In this document: piece after piece, positions 12,419-24,882 of the stretch | Position numbering within the stretch: the stretch's first letter is position 1 | How the letters are laid out: each line of letters opens with the position of its first letter | Position numbers and translations under genes: made by a program | The notes under the pieces: model-generated | Database searches by the model: none | Told to the model about the DNA's origin: nothing | Seen by the model: only the letters and a program-made list of their open reading frames with translations | Assembly: GCA_023512835.1 (NCBI GenBank) | Contig: CM042085.1 | Span: 31,721,812 to 31,785,811 of the forward strand | Length of the DNA: 64,000 bases | Origin: Taxillus chinensis | Lineage: Eukaryota; Streptophyta; Magnoliopsida; Santalales; Loranthaceae | Direction: 5' to 3'

Positions 12419-15400
12419 ATGTGGCACAGAAATGTCCAAGGGTCAGTGTGTAAGAGTGATGGAGAACGGAGGAGGAGCCCACGAATCTGCGCCATCGACG
12501 CGCGCAAGGCCTCGTGTCCCGCGCGTCTCGCTCAGTCGCTTGCGGATGCGCGAAAGCCGGAGTGCGAGGGCGACGGCTCCAGCAGCCGGATAGAGGGACC
12601 ACGGACACGCCCACGGACTCGGGCTCGGACACGGGCTCGGAAGAAGATGAAGCTGCGAGGCGTTGAAGAAGTCACCACCAAAGCAGCGGTAAGGGTCCGT
12701 GATGTTTTATTATTTTCCGATTTTTAATTGTTCTTCTGGGTTTCAGCTCCATCATTCCGTGACTACCGTTTGAGAATTATTATTATTATATTATTGTATA
12801 TATTTTATTATCCACTTTCTTACTGTGCGTGTTGGACTTGGATGAGATATAAAATAATAAGGCGAATAGGATTGAATTCGTCTTCCTCGCATGTTGATCA
12901 GTTGATGTTTATTTATTTAGTTGTGTTAAAAACACTGTAGCCTATTTAACAATCATTGCTTATTGCTGGCTTTGCTCTGCTTTTGTTTTGTGTATTTGAG
13001 GTCTCTTCATTTCTGGCTCATATGTTCCAGTATATTTGCCACTTTACCATGTCATTTTATTACTTTTAATATTTTTTAATATATAAAAATTATTACCTGT
13101 TTTCAATTCTTTGTGCTGACTTGGTGTTGAAAGCTTTATAGTTTAAATGGCAGTAGCTGGAAGTTACTTTGATACATTTGTTATTGATGTTTATATTTGT
13201 TTACATAATGCGAGTATATTGGTTCAAGATTTTTATCTTTGTTAGTGACTTGTATGTGTCTGAGAAAGTGTTAAGCGCTGGGAGAGGAAGGAAACAATGC
13301 GTGAAGATGTAGTTTCTTATTATCTTGAATGCTTATATGGGTTCTAGTTATTTTCTTTGAATCATCAATTTGTACTAAGCTCCCCCACAACCCACAAAAA
13401 ATCATTTGTATTGAACTATTTCGCTTGGACTCTGGTGTCATGTGGGTGGATGTGGTTTGAAGATCTTGCTATAAATCACATGCAGGATGGGGGAAGCCGT
13501 AATCATGAAGATCAATTACTAAGCAGCGGTATGTCTTATTTCATGCATTCTAACCAACCAATGATTCCAAATTTTGCTCCTTCCAAGCTTTCACTCACAA
13601 ATCAATTTTTAATTACTTCACTTGTATTAGATGGAACATTTGTGCCAGCTAATGAACGGCGAAAACATGGTTCTAACACTGGTTAGTCGTTATTAACGCC
13701 GGTGTACAATGTAAATTATTGTGTTTTATTGTGAGTTAGTTCCTACTCTTGTCAGGTAGACCATTATCTGTATCGCCTGTGCTATGGATGCCTGAAAAAC
13801 GAATTCTTGAACTGATACTTGACATATTGCAGAGGTTAGTTACCTTTAAGAGCATTTATTTTGGCACAGTAACAATAATGAAAATGGCTATAATAATTTC
13901 CTAATTCGAATATTGTTCTTTTGTTAATTTTAGGAGAGATACCTATGAGATATTTGCAGAGCCAGTCGACCCCAATGAGGTTGGAATTTGATCATATTTC
14001 ATTTTCTTCAGAATATAACCTCTCTTTTTGTGGCTTCAGTTGAATCCTCAGATGTGACATTATCTGTTCTTACTAAGGTTGAGGGCTACTATGAAGTTAT
14101 TAAAGAACCTATGGATTTTGGCACCATGCGGGCTAAGCTCCATGAAGGCATGTATACATGTATTGCAATTTTTGAGGTATATTTGTTTTTTTATTAGTTG
14201 ATTATTTGGCAATTTCAAAGTAAATTTGTTTTCAACATAGTTATGCTAATGGAAATACTGTCCCTTTTTAGATTTTAAGACGTTTGAGTCACCTAGGCAA
14301 TGTTGTTTTATTCTCATCTTAAATCAAATTAGCAGGAGTGTACAGATATTACAGATGGCGTAGAGACTAAAGTACAAGCTGTTTATGTGGTTTTGCTTAT
14401 TTCCATCATTGGCTGCATTCAATGTACTGCTCCTTTTAAAGAGAAGGGGCTTGGTTTGAAATATCCTAATGAGAGATGAATATGAAACTGAAAGGGCATA
14501 AGGTTGTATAAATGGTACTTTTTTTTTTAGTAAATTTTGATCCTTTCTTAAGCTAAATTAGATTTTATGGGTTCATGCACATGACTGATGTGGCAACTTT
14601 CACATTATCTACTTAATCCATTACAGATATATTCTACCTTGCCTTTATGTTCATGCCAGATAAAATTCTAGAGCGTGTACATGCCCAGAATTTTGTATGT
14701 TTTGCACATCTGGAAACATGGAAAAGTTGGGTCATTGTCTGACTGAATTTTCTCTGGGGTATTTTGCAGCATGATGTATTCTTAATAACTGGAAATGCAA
14801 TGCAATTTAATTCCTCAACTACGATATATTTCAGAAAGGTGTGTATGCTCAATGTTCCTACAAAATTTGGGACTGGTTCACTATGATTGAATTTTCTTTT
14901 TCCAGTAGAATTTTTTCCCTTAAGCTTTTCAACTTCATGCTTATTTTTAAAATTATTTTTTATTAAAAGGCTCGTGCTATTCATGAACTGGCAAAGAAGG
15001 TTTTCTACATTCTGAAAACTGAACCTGAGAAACTTGAATTGGAATTCTCAATATCACATCAAAGGCCAAGTAGGAAGACCCAGGGTGATACTAGAGGCTC
15101 ATGTTTCAAGCCTGGTGGATCTTTAAACTCCAGAAATATGGCCCCTGATGTTGTGCAGAAGGGTGCAACCTGTTCATCAGGCAGTCCATTAAATTTCAAG
15201 AGGGGCATCTGGGAAGATACAGGGGTCTCTGCTGCTGCTGTTCGTGGCGAAGGAAGAAATAATAAAATTTTGTATGGTAAGATGTACAAACTAATCATGC
15301 TAGAAAAATTGTCATTTTTCAGAGGGTTTGGCTTTAGGAATAATTGTTTTCTTACATATTTTATGGAGTCCTAATTTGTTCAGAATGTATGGCGCTTAAT

Positions 15401-17379
15401 CTTTTTTCACATTCTGCAGTACTTATATTGGGTAAAACACTTGACTTTAAGCTTCTTTCAGCCTTCATATCCATAAACTTTTCTGCACAATCTTATTTTT
15501 TATATGAGAATTTATTGAAATCATTTTTCAGAATGAGATACATTGAAGTGAAGTTGAATTTTTTAAGATTCCATAAAACTTCAGAGATTCTATCATTATA
15601 CGTCATTTCTACTCTTCTAATACCTGAGCTTGCATTGAATTGATGTTTAAAAAACATTTTTGATTTGGCTTTGTTAGCTCTTCTAAACAGGTGCAAGAAA
15701 TGGCAGACAATCTCGTTTCAAAGAAGCAGGTCATCGTTGTGCATACAGACCGTGGAAATCTGTCGAGGAGAGCAGTTTATTACTTTCTATGGTTTACAAC
15801 CCCAAGCAACTTATTGATGTGAGTTTCTTTGTTTTCTCCCCTCATTATCATTTGCTCCTATTCATTTGCCTTGCAGTACAGTTTTTATTAGGATATCATT
15901 TTGAATTATTGGGTCTCTATATTGTAAAATTTATACATATTTTTTTTTCCACGTCCTCCTATAACAAAGGATATGGCAATGAGACTGTTGTTTCTGGCTT
16001 TTTTGTCATCAACATTTTCCTTAACTTTGTTTTACAGTGGGATCTTGTTTCAAATAGTTCAAGCCTTGGAATGGTGGAATGGTTTTTGGTTCCAAAATAC
16101 AAATTGCCAGTGTCGGAGTATTTTATTTTAAATTAAATATGTCTGGCTCTGAGTGGCATCTGCTTAACAAAAAATTTATATTTTCTTCTCAAAAGCTTCC
16201 AATTTACAATGCTACAATGTACTATTTAATGTTGTCAGTCAGTTCCCAGTCCTCCTGTCTTTGGAACCTGATTATGCTTCTCTACTTCTGAAGGTGGATC
16301 GGGGGGATTTTGATTACTCAGAGAGTTTAGAGATGTTTGTTAAAAACTTGGGACCGACAGCCCAAAAGACTGCTAAGCAAAGGTTACTACAAGGATCATG
16401 GCATACTACCTCCAACGTTGGGACTTCAACTCCATACCATTGGCTTCAGACCCCAAAATTCCAATTTGCTGCTACTACTGGATCACTTGGCTCCCTGAAT
16501 AATGTTGTCACTACCACATCGCTGTGTCAGGCTTCCCTTGATCTCTTTTCTGAGCATCCTTCTGTCCCCGAAAACAGCAGCAATAGTATCGGTCTGGGTG
16601 ATGCTGGTAAACTAGTGAATGCTCATGGAGCTGATGGTTCATCGATTTTAAGTGCTTCAAATGCCCAGAAGATCCTACACAGGGGCTTTGGTTTAAATGT
16701 GGACACCCAGACTAGCGATGGGGGGAATGCTTTTGGGAATTTCGAGATGGTTTGCAAGAATCAAATCGCTAAGACCCATTTCAGTTTGACTTCATTCACT
16801 GCTGGTGCTAGAAATTCAAATGGAGTGGTGCTAGCATTAAGAAATGCTGCTAGTAGTAGTAACTGTAAGCCATGCTCACAAACAACACTGATGGAGTCAC
16901 GCAAGTTGGATAATCACGAGCACTCATTGGACTTGGGTTCATGGAATCTGCTGTCAAATGAGTATAACCGTAGCCTTGCTCCCAACTTGAATCATAATCA
17001 TAATCTGGGAAGTTTGAAGAATCATAATAGGTTCGGCCGAGTACTTGGTGATGGAGTTGGCTCACTATCAGCCAAGGCGCCTAAGTTTATCTACGACCTG
17101 CCTTATTTGGAAACATGCATGAGCCAGATAAAAACCTTTTCCCCTGAAAGGGAAATGATGCTTGAACCAGGAACGGGACTGGACTTGAATCAGATTCAGA
17201 GTTCAGGCAATGCTGATGAGGCTGCTTGCTCTGGCTTTAGAAGAACAGCTCAGGAGACTGGCAACCAACCAGAGGCAATCACATGGTCTTTCTCAACCAA
17301 TCATATGCCACAAAAACAAAGACCAGTGCAGTCTTTCTTCTTGGGCTCACAGCAGTCAAATGTGGCTCTTCAGCTGTAA
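12419..17379 (+). CDS. Single-bromodomain nuclear protein, ten exons, predicted 742 aa
   Basis: Predicted exons: 12419-12688, 13486-13528, 13631-13681, 13756-13834, 13934-13979, 14078-14176, 14770-14838, 14970-15276, 15691-15818, 16243-17379. All introns are GT-AG, all phases fit, and they sum to 2229 nt with a TAA stop. Residues about 132-232 form a bromodomain, the acetyl-lysine reader fold. WMPEKRILELILDIL starts the first helix, GYYEVIKEPMDFGTM is the ZA loop (Y167/Y168), and NAMQFN holds the expected acetyl-lysine-binding Asn (N210). The N-terminus has ERRRSPRI and an Arg/Thr-rich basic tract (about 57-74), likely nuclear-targeting. The last exon is Ser/Asn-rich, with NLGPTAQKTAKQRL near its start and ALQL at the end. 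The layout resembles the plant family that includes Arabidopsis At1g58025 (from memory). A chromatin-binding role is inferred from the domain. The start codon is the least certain part: a TAA lies directly upstream in frame, and exon 1 was chosen by phase and the ERRRSPRI motif. Exon 6 ends MYTCIAIFE with donor gtatat. Confidence 0.85.
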
Positions 17380-17660
17380 AGAAAAACAAGTAAAAAAATG
17401 CAAATAGGGTTTCAGAAGTATTGAATAAAAGTAATCGTGCCCACAGTGGAAACTCCGGTGCATACTTCCATTTGGTTTGTTTGGGACCCCAGATGCTTTT
17501 TGGTGACAACATGTTTAGAGCAATCTTCAATAGTGGGTGCTGCAAGCAGAGTACGGTAATAGGAATCAAAAGAAAGCATTGTCACGGGTACGTGTTGGTC
17601 TTGGCTAGGATCTTCTCTCACCTTTCACCATAAATTATAAAATAAAATTATATTTTCAAA
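17380..17660 (+). other. Probable 3' UTR of the bromodomain gene
   Basis: Follows the TAA stop. It contains 'gaataaaag' near 17422 and 'ataaaataaaatt' near 17637-17650, either of which could serve as a poly(A) signal. No conserved frame. Confidence 0.5.
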
Positions 17661-17800
17661 CATTATTTCTTTCAAGTGATTTAATTTCCTTCTTGCTTTT
17701 GATCTAACGCATCATAATATTTAAATAAAGAACGAAAGATAAAAATAAACTTATTTTAAAATAGGCAATTTGAAGCGTTGGTTTCCGCAAAACACAATTG

Positions 17801-17802
17801 AA

Positions 17803-17843
<41 letters not shown>

Positions 17844-17866
17844 GAATAAGAATAAGAATAAGAATA
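17801..17866. repeat. (AAT)n/(AAGAAT)n compound microsatellite
   Basis: About 14 AAT units followed by four AAGAAT-type units. The poly-Asn frame across it is an artefact of the repeat. Confidence 0.9.
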
Positions 17867-18229
17867 ATAAGTTTAAAACAGAGGGCTATATAGGGCATTT
17901 TGGTCCAATGCTTTATGCTTATTCGACACTTTACAAGTATCCTAAATCAAATATCCTGTATATTTTTTTAAAAAAAACTGAAAATAAAATGGCAGGGTGT
18001 GGTTTACGGAGCTTTATTTTGTTTTCTAAGACAAAAAATTGCGAATCGCATATATTGTTTTCTTAATGCTCACATAGGTAAATCTATTATTTACAAATAA
18101 GGAGTTGAATGTCAAAAATAATTCTAATATATTTTTTATTTTATTATTTACATTTATATATTGCTATAAATGTAAAATTATTATTCATTATTTATATAAT
18201 ATTATTTTATTTTATTTTATATCTCCTCT

Positions 18230-18917
18230 CTATCGTTTAGACTCATCCGTTCTCCAAAGTCATCGCATCGTCTCCCTGCATTGGCCTCACCACCATGACG
18301 TCCTAGCCCAGCTCTCCCTTCTCTCCCCTCTCTCCCATGCCGATGTCGCCCTTTCCACCATCCGATCTGCCGCCTCTGCCCTCTAATCATCCCTCCGTCG
18401 CATATGCTCCTCATCCTGGACCCAGATCAATTGCTTGGGCGAATTTCGATCGAACTTTCCCCGAGCTCTGCTGGCGCCCTGCTACTCCCGCTCAGTCTTC
18501 CTGCTTCGATCGTGAACGGCCTGTGCAAGGGATCAGAACGACGCTCACCCCTGTTCGTGCGGATGCATCAGGCGCGGGCGTGCCTATAACCTGTTTGTAT
18601 TAATTCGGCGGTGGATGTTTGTACCGAAGCTGGTTTAGTCTTCTTTCCCTTTTCTCAATCGACTTGCTGGCGCGGAACTTAATTTCAAGGCTTCGTGTTC
18701 TTGGTTTTCTCCTACTAGGTCTTCTTCTTCCAGTGGATCAAACTGAGGAGTTTTTCTACCGATGTGCAAACCGTAGGAAATTAAGTTATTATTTTAATAA
18801 AAACTAAATATAATTTAAAGATTAGGATTTGAGCGCAATTTGAAAAAGGATTCTTTATATATAAAAAAAATTTTACACGTAAAAATAATTTAAGGAGTAG
18901 TCGTGGGAGATGCTCTT
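18230..18917. mobile_element. GC-rich island ending in a MITE-like terminus
   Basis: A GC-rich block (about 18230-18760) lies in DNA that is otherwise nearly all A/T. To its right, 18903-18917 reads 'gggagatgctctta', the inverse of a 'taagagcatctccc' MITE-type end. Frames of 61-98 codons occur but none is recognisable. It could be a transposon that captured host 5' UTR/exon sequence. No left end was found. Confidence 0.35.
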
Positions 18918-19359
18918 ATATCTTATTTTTATTTGAATATGATTTGAATATAATGTAAGTTTTATTTTTTTATAAACATAAATTTTATTTTTAAATTCAA
19001 ACTTATTTGTGAGATAAAAATAAATTATTAGTTTTCTCATTTTTTTATTTTATTACTTTATTAAAAAATTATAGAATTTAATTTTAAAAAATATATTCTT
19101 TCTTATATAGAATTTATTTTATAAAATTTGAATTCAAAATTTAACTCTAATAAAATAAAAAAAATCATAAAATTAAAGACAAAAACAAAAAATACATATC
19201 AAATATGCCAAAATTTAAATCAAATTTAGACGGTTTTTTAAATGATTTCAAATTTATGTCTAGAACAAAATTGTCCTTTCTTAATCCCATCTAGACAAAA
19301 TTTACTTCCAATCCAAATTAAAGGTAAGTCCTTTGACCCAAGGAGGTGATAGTATATAA

Positions 19360-19620
19360 TTAGTGATGTAAATAAACTAAATGTTCATGAACAAGCCCGT
19401 GTTCAACGATAAAAAAAATATTTATGTTCATTCATTAAAGAAAAGTGTCATTTGTGAACAACATTCATTCATCTCTCTTTTTTATTTCTCTATCTTCTAT
19501 GTGTCGCTTTCATCTCTATGAATGAATAATGGAAATATGAATTAAGAATTAAATGCATCTTATTTGGTTGTGATGATTTCTTTAAATGTTTATGTTCATT
19601 CATTAAAGAAAAGTAGTGGG
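19360..19620. mobile_element. hAT-like/MITE relic
   Basis: 'agtgatgtaaataaac' followed by 'gttcatgaacaagccc' and repeated 'gttcattcatt' motifs is the usual composition of short hAT-type plant elements. A 26-bp identical direct repeat lies at 19421-19446 and 19589-19614. No TIR pair or 8-bp TSD could be confirmed. Confidence 0.35.
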
Positions 19621-20640
19621 TCTGGCAAGGCACAATGATGTCAGTCTTTTAATGTATTATTCGTCTTGTTAACAGAGAATTAACGGGCTTAGTATCCTGC
19701 GCATGACACAAGACACTTTGTCAGTTGTCACCTCGTTGTAAGATTTACTTTCAACCTAAATTGATTGTAAGTTTTGCCATCTCAAATTATGTCACCCACC
19801 AAAAGAAGGAAAAAGGCATTCTCCCCTAGCTCCCACACCCCTACTTTACACCAACAAGAAAAACATCTCCTTCCAATTATTCCCTCACAATTTACAATCT
19901 CACAAACTAGCTAAAAGCTTTAATTGACGTCCTCCACCAAGTCAATGATCCATTTCTTCACAAACAATTATTAACCATTTATTTCCCTCACCTAGTATGT
20001 CTTTCACATCACCAAAATTTCCCAATATTACTCCAAAACATTTTCAACCTTCAAATCCGATTTCACCACTTCAAACATTACAACAAGAGGCCAAATTAAT
20101 AAAAAGAACAAATAAAAGAATTAAAGACTAAAACAAATAATTTTCTCGATTTTTCAAATTCCACTTTATTTCCAAAACCTCCAAATGGTGATTTTCATAA
20201 CATTCCATCTGATTTTATCACTTTTTTAATCCACCACTTCTTAAAAATATTTTCTCAAAATATTAATTAAATTCTCTAATGATTTTGGTTTTGATATAAT
20301 TGTTTTCTTTGATATTGTTCTTGATTTAAATTGTGTCAAAGAAGGCATCTTCACTCGAAAACTTCAACAACCATCCAACCAAACTCTTTTTACTGCAAAT
20401 AATCAATAACTTACTATTAAATACATGATTTAATCATCTATAATTAATCAAGATGCCTAAATAAAAATAATTTTATTTCTTTCTGATATTCATCATAATA
20501 TACTTTTATGAACACCTTTTATTCATTTAATTACTCATTATACTGTCCATCATAATTGTATGTCACCAAATTGTTTTTAATTGCAAAAAGTATTTTTAAA
20601 AATTAAATTACTACCGCCATTAAGGGAAAGCAAATTCATA
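19621..20640. other. AT-rich intergenic DNA, no gene seen
   Basis: Nothing recognisable beyond A/T-rich simple sequence. Confidence 0.6.
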
Positions 20641-20648
20641 TCTCTCTA

Positions 20649-20953
20649 GGGGTGTAAAATGGTTTGTCTATGGATTGTGCAAATCGGAGTGGACTGGACC
20701 ACTCTATTTAATGTTCATATAACATGTGGACCTAAATGGATCGGTTTACGGACTCACGTTCCCATGTAATAATACAATACATGCCTTAGTTCGTCAGTCA
20801 CCACTCGCCAATCTTACCCTATCACCAAGCGTGTGAAACCCTAATATCTTGTTTTCACTTTTCATCTTATCATCTCGCCCCTAGCCAGCCTATTGGCCTA
20901 AGCATTGTTGTCGTCTCGTCTGCCCACGATGCCTAGTCTATTGATCATCCGTC
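20649..20953. repeat. Left part of a repeat later split by retrotransposons
   Basis: Begins 'taggggtgtaaaatgg', a typical plant hAT-like terminus. From about 20790 it holds short motifs such as 'cgtctgcccacgatgcc' that recur at 45882-46140 ('tctcacccacaatgccc', 'gtctcacccaacctgcc'). The two parts were contiguous before the insertion at 20954. Confidence 0.5.
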
Positions 20954-21293
20954 TGTTGGAATACTGAAATAAGGTTAACGATTAACTGCAACAGAAACGG
21001 ATTTTAAAATTTTTATTCCAACAAACAAATACCAAGATTTAAACATGAACAAATTAATCTAATTCGCAAAGAACAAAAAGAAGAAACCAACCTAAAGATC
21101 GGTAAAGCAAGAACCCTCTTCTTTTCCCTCCAAGAATGAACTCACAGTTAACCTTTGATCGTCCTCATAGCCTTCTGGATTCAATCACCAAGTAGTTTTC
21201 TCTGTTATTCACCTTCTCAAAGAGTACAGGGCTGTGGTACCCATAGATCAAAGAACAAGAATGCAACTTCTGCTAGGGTTAGTTGTCACCTGT

Positions 21294-24200
21294 TGTTGGA
21301 CTCCATTTTGTTCGGGTTGGAATTACACATTCATTTTCTGCTTTAGACTTCTTTTCTATTTGTTAACCATTTTGTACAGATAATTAAAGAGACGTGACTG
21401 ATGATTCAAAAGGTGCAATTTCAATGACTTCTTTAAAAAGGCTTTCAAATGTCAAAGAGCCAGTTCCGGCCAATAGAAAATCAAATTTGAAGATCAACGC
21501 CTTCGACCGCGATCAACTTCGAGGTCAAACGAATAAGTTATAGTCAAAACCATATTCAAACTGCTAACGACGGTCAAACGACAATCGACCTTTAAAATGG
21601 TACTCTGGATCAGGTCACGAACCTCATTCTCTTATTATACCCATTGTTCTGAGAATTTTGATATATATTGCATATATTCGTTCCCGTTGCATTTTTAAAT
21701 AAAATAATTTTTTTTATTTTTTTCGACAATAAAGCAGTTTCGAGACGTGCAGCATGGGCCGGCATAAAAGCGAAATCATTTTAAAATAAAAATGACACAT
21801 GAACGCTTGTTATGATACACTGAGTCCAAAAATAATTTTTTCGAGATTTTTTGAAATTTGGGTCACCTTACTAATCCTAAAAACCCAAAGACCTCAATTA
21901 AAAATCTTAAAACAAATTAATTTTTCCTTTTTCCTTTCTCTTTCCCACCCATCTCTCAGCCACGTGTCACCTTCTGATTTGCTGGAAATAAAACAATTAA
22001 AACAAAACAAAACAAAAACAAAATACAAAATACAAAAATAAAAACAAATGAAAAACAGAGATAAATCACGGCCTCATAATTCCCCTTATCATCTCTCCAT
22101 GTTCTCTCCCCGTCTCGTCTCTTTCACACGGTGCAGCAAGGTCGACTGTCCCTTTTTCTTCCCCAAGCGCAGAGGTGAGTCTTGGGCATGGATTCCTTTC
22201 TCTTTCTCCTTCCCATCTTCCCCTGCCTTTCCAAAACCAGCTATCCCTCCTGCCCTTGCAGCCACGATCTGCCCACACCCGGACATGGCACAGAGGACCA
22301 ACCACACCTTCCCATGCTTCCTCGCTGCCCCAATCAAACCCTAAAACCTCACCTATCTCCTCTCTATATAAACTTATATTCTCCACCAAATCAATGGGGG
22401 CTCTCAAATCGAAAAAACCTAGACTACCTCTCAACCTTTAATCTTCTCACATATCCCACAGAGAGTTTACTCAGCCGGAAATCACACCGCCGGCCTCCAC
22501 CTCCTCAAAACTAGACCACACACCTAATCTCCTCTTCACCCTTTTCTTTCTTCCATCGCTAAAACCAGACGCCTCCTTTTTGGTTCCCCTTGGCCGGCAC
22601 CCCATCCACCGGCCGCTGTAGAGCTGAAACCCATCCATCATCGGCTTAAACCCGTCCCCATCCACCAGTGCACACCCATTTTCACACAGGAATCGAGTGG
22701 TTGAAGAAAGCGAACACCAAACGAGAACACCCAAGTGGGCAGAGTACGTCTCAACGTCTGGCCGGAGTTCAAGGTAGAGTACACTCAAACCATGGACAGG
22801 GGAGGAAACGCCGGAGTAGAAGAAAGGAGTTGTTATCTGAGTGGTTGGTTTTTTTGTTTTTTTTATTTTGGTTGCTTTTCGTCTGAAACATTTTGTTCGC
22901 TTTTGTCTTTGTTTATGTGTTTTCTAGTGACTGTCCCTATTGATTGCATGTTGGTTGATTTGGATTAAGCCTAGTCATACTGCTTATGATTCTGTTAATT
23001 TTATTATTTTTCCTTTATTGTTTTTATCAAGTTGGTTTTGGGGTATGCTTAATCTGTGATGAAGAATGCATAAGCTAGTCTTAAACTCATCCATTTATGA
23101 TTTGCTTCCTCTATGTTTATACGTTTTTAAAAAAAAGAAAAAAAAACTGCTTGATTATGGTTTGAAGTCTGAACCTCGATATGCCTGGGTTGATTGTTTT
23201 TCTAACTCTGTGTTTAGTTGTCTCACAAGATCATGGTTCACCATCCCATTAATTTCATAGTGTTGTTGGGTAGTTGGCTTGATGTTGTCTTTGATTAGGT
23301 GTTATGGTTGATGATATTGGTTTGAAGCACTTGTATGGCCGGGTTGTTTTTTTTATTTGTTACACTTTCTGTTTGTCTTGTGAACTCACTAGCTCACAGC
23401 CTACTGGGCCAAGGTCTATAGGTCACTGAGTCGAGTTGATCCTCTGTAAGGTACACGTATGCACAATCCAGCGGTATGTTTTATAGTCGTTAGGCACAAA
23501 TCGTTACGGTTGATCCAGTTTAATATTTTGCTCAGTTCAATGTTCTATTCTATTGCTTGTTTGTTATCTTATTGGTTTGTTTAACGGCTTTCTACCCCAT
23601 GATTTGTTCTTTGCTTGCCTGGGTGTGTATGATATTGTATATGACATATGTCCTCCAAGCTAACCTGTATCAGATTATTCACCAGCGGTTCAAAGAGTGG
23701 CTGATGCTATACTTTGATTTTATGTATATTGTAAATTCTGTTGTACATATAGTTCCTTAGCTTGTTATGTTTTTTTTCTTTTTTTTTCAGTCCTTTTTTT
23801 ACTGTTTCGTTTGTACATAGTTTGGTTTTTATGACCATTAGGGTGGTGTTAGCATTGGTCACTCGTAATTGTGTAAGCATGGGTCATATAACCCAATTCC
23901 AATTGTAATATGTAAAAAAAAGAAGAGAAAGAAAGAAAAAGGGAGAGAGAGAAAAAAAGAGAACTAAAAGGTGAGTTTATTTTTTGTTTTATGGATGGCA
24001 CATTATCACACACATCACTTGTTTATTATTGCATTTTGTTTAATACTAAAAAAAGAAAGAAAGCAAGAAAGAAAATGTTTTTAAATAAAAATAAAAAACT
24101 CTTTTTGTAAATAGATAAAAAAAACCCTTTTCACTCTTAATTACTAAGCGTTTTCAAATACTTGGGTTTTTCAAAATTTGGCCTTTATTTTCCTTTATCT

Positions 24201-24861
24201 TTTTAGACTTTTTGATAATGTAAGTTTAATTTTGAATATGTTTAAAACTTTCCCAACACTTAGATTTTTCCCATGTGCTTTTTACCTCTTCTTATTAATC
24301 TTTACCCTTAGTGCCATTATTAGCGTGCGATTTAGCAATAAATTCAACTTTGGTTTCTCTTTAGATTTAAGTTTTAGCTTAGAACAAACCATAGGACCCC
24401 CTTTAGAAATTTAGGATTAAATTGAATTTTTTAACTTCAACAAAGAATGTAGAAATAAAAATGGGAAAAATTAAATCGTTAGGACTCCCTTTAAATGCTC
24501 AGGACAAATAGGACTTAATTTTACCTTAACAAATAACTTAGAAAATAAAAAAGAGTAGACCTTTAGGACATATAATTTTAACATCACCCAAGACTAGTTA
24601 ACTTTAGATCAAACAATTAAAACAAATTAGAAACCTCTTCCTTCTAAGATAGGTACCGAAAGGGCGTTGTGGGGGTGTTAATCCTTCCCCGTGCGTAATC
24701 AAACTCCCGAACCCAGCTTCGGCACTGTAGACTATTTTAGGTGACCAACTGCACCCCAAAAACAGTTGGTGGCGACTTTGTATTTGTTTTTATCACCATT
24801 TGGGTGGGAGAACTACATCCCCCAAAGTGGCTTCTCCACCAGACGAAATTCGTTAATAACA
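21294..24861 (+). repeat. 5' LTR of the Ogre-like element
   Basis: TGTTGGACTCC...TTAATAACA, 3568 bp. It is intact and colinear with the three pieces of the 3' LTR (29840-31124, 33362-33790, 40526-42317). Frames within it such as 22048-22344 and 22668-22886 are GC-richer but have diverged counterparts in the 3' LTR with no sign of protein conservation. Confidence 0.85.
22364..22373 (+). promoter_or_regulatory. LTR TATA box
   Basis: CTATATAAAC after a C/T-rich stretch. The same motif is kept at 30902-30911 in the 3' LTR, which supports it as the retrotransposon promoter and sets the sense strand as +. Confidence 0.6.
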
Positions 24862-24863
24862 GC

Positions 24864-24882
24864 TGGCGACTCTGCTGGGGAC
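24864..24882 (+). other. Primer-binding site of the Ogre-like element
   Basis: TGGCGACTCTGCTGGGGAC begins two bases after the 5' LTR end. From family knowledge, PBSs of this type are used by Ogre/Tat elements and are assigned to tRNA-Arg. The tRNA match was not checked. Confidence 0.7.

Noticed and set aside
12186..12632. 148-codon antisense frame opposite exon 1
   Set aside because: Shadow of the GC-rich exon. No motif, and it crosses the (CT)n-rich 5' region.
16261..17379. A 372-codon frame taken as a gene of its own
   Set aside because: It is the last exon of the bromodomain gene. Upstream exons join it in phase, and its apparent start is not ATG.
17770..18066. 98-codon frame with poly-Asn
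   Set aside because: Produced by the (AAT)n microsatellite.
22048..22886. Several 70-122-codon frames in the Ogre-like LTR
   Set aside because: The matching part of the 3' LTR (30600-31120, 33362-33600) differs by frame-disrupting changes, so they are not conserved as protein.
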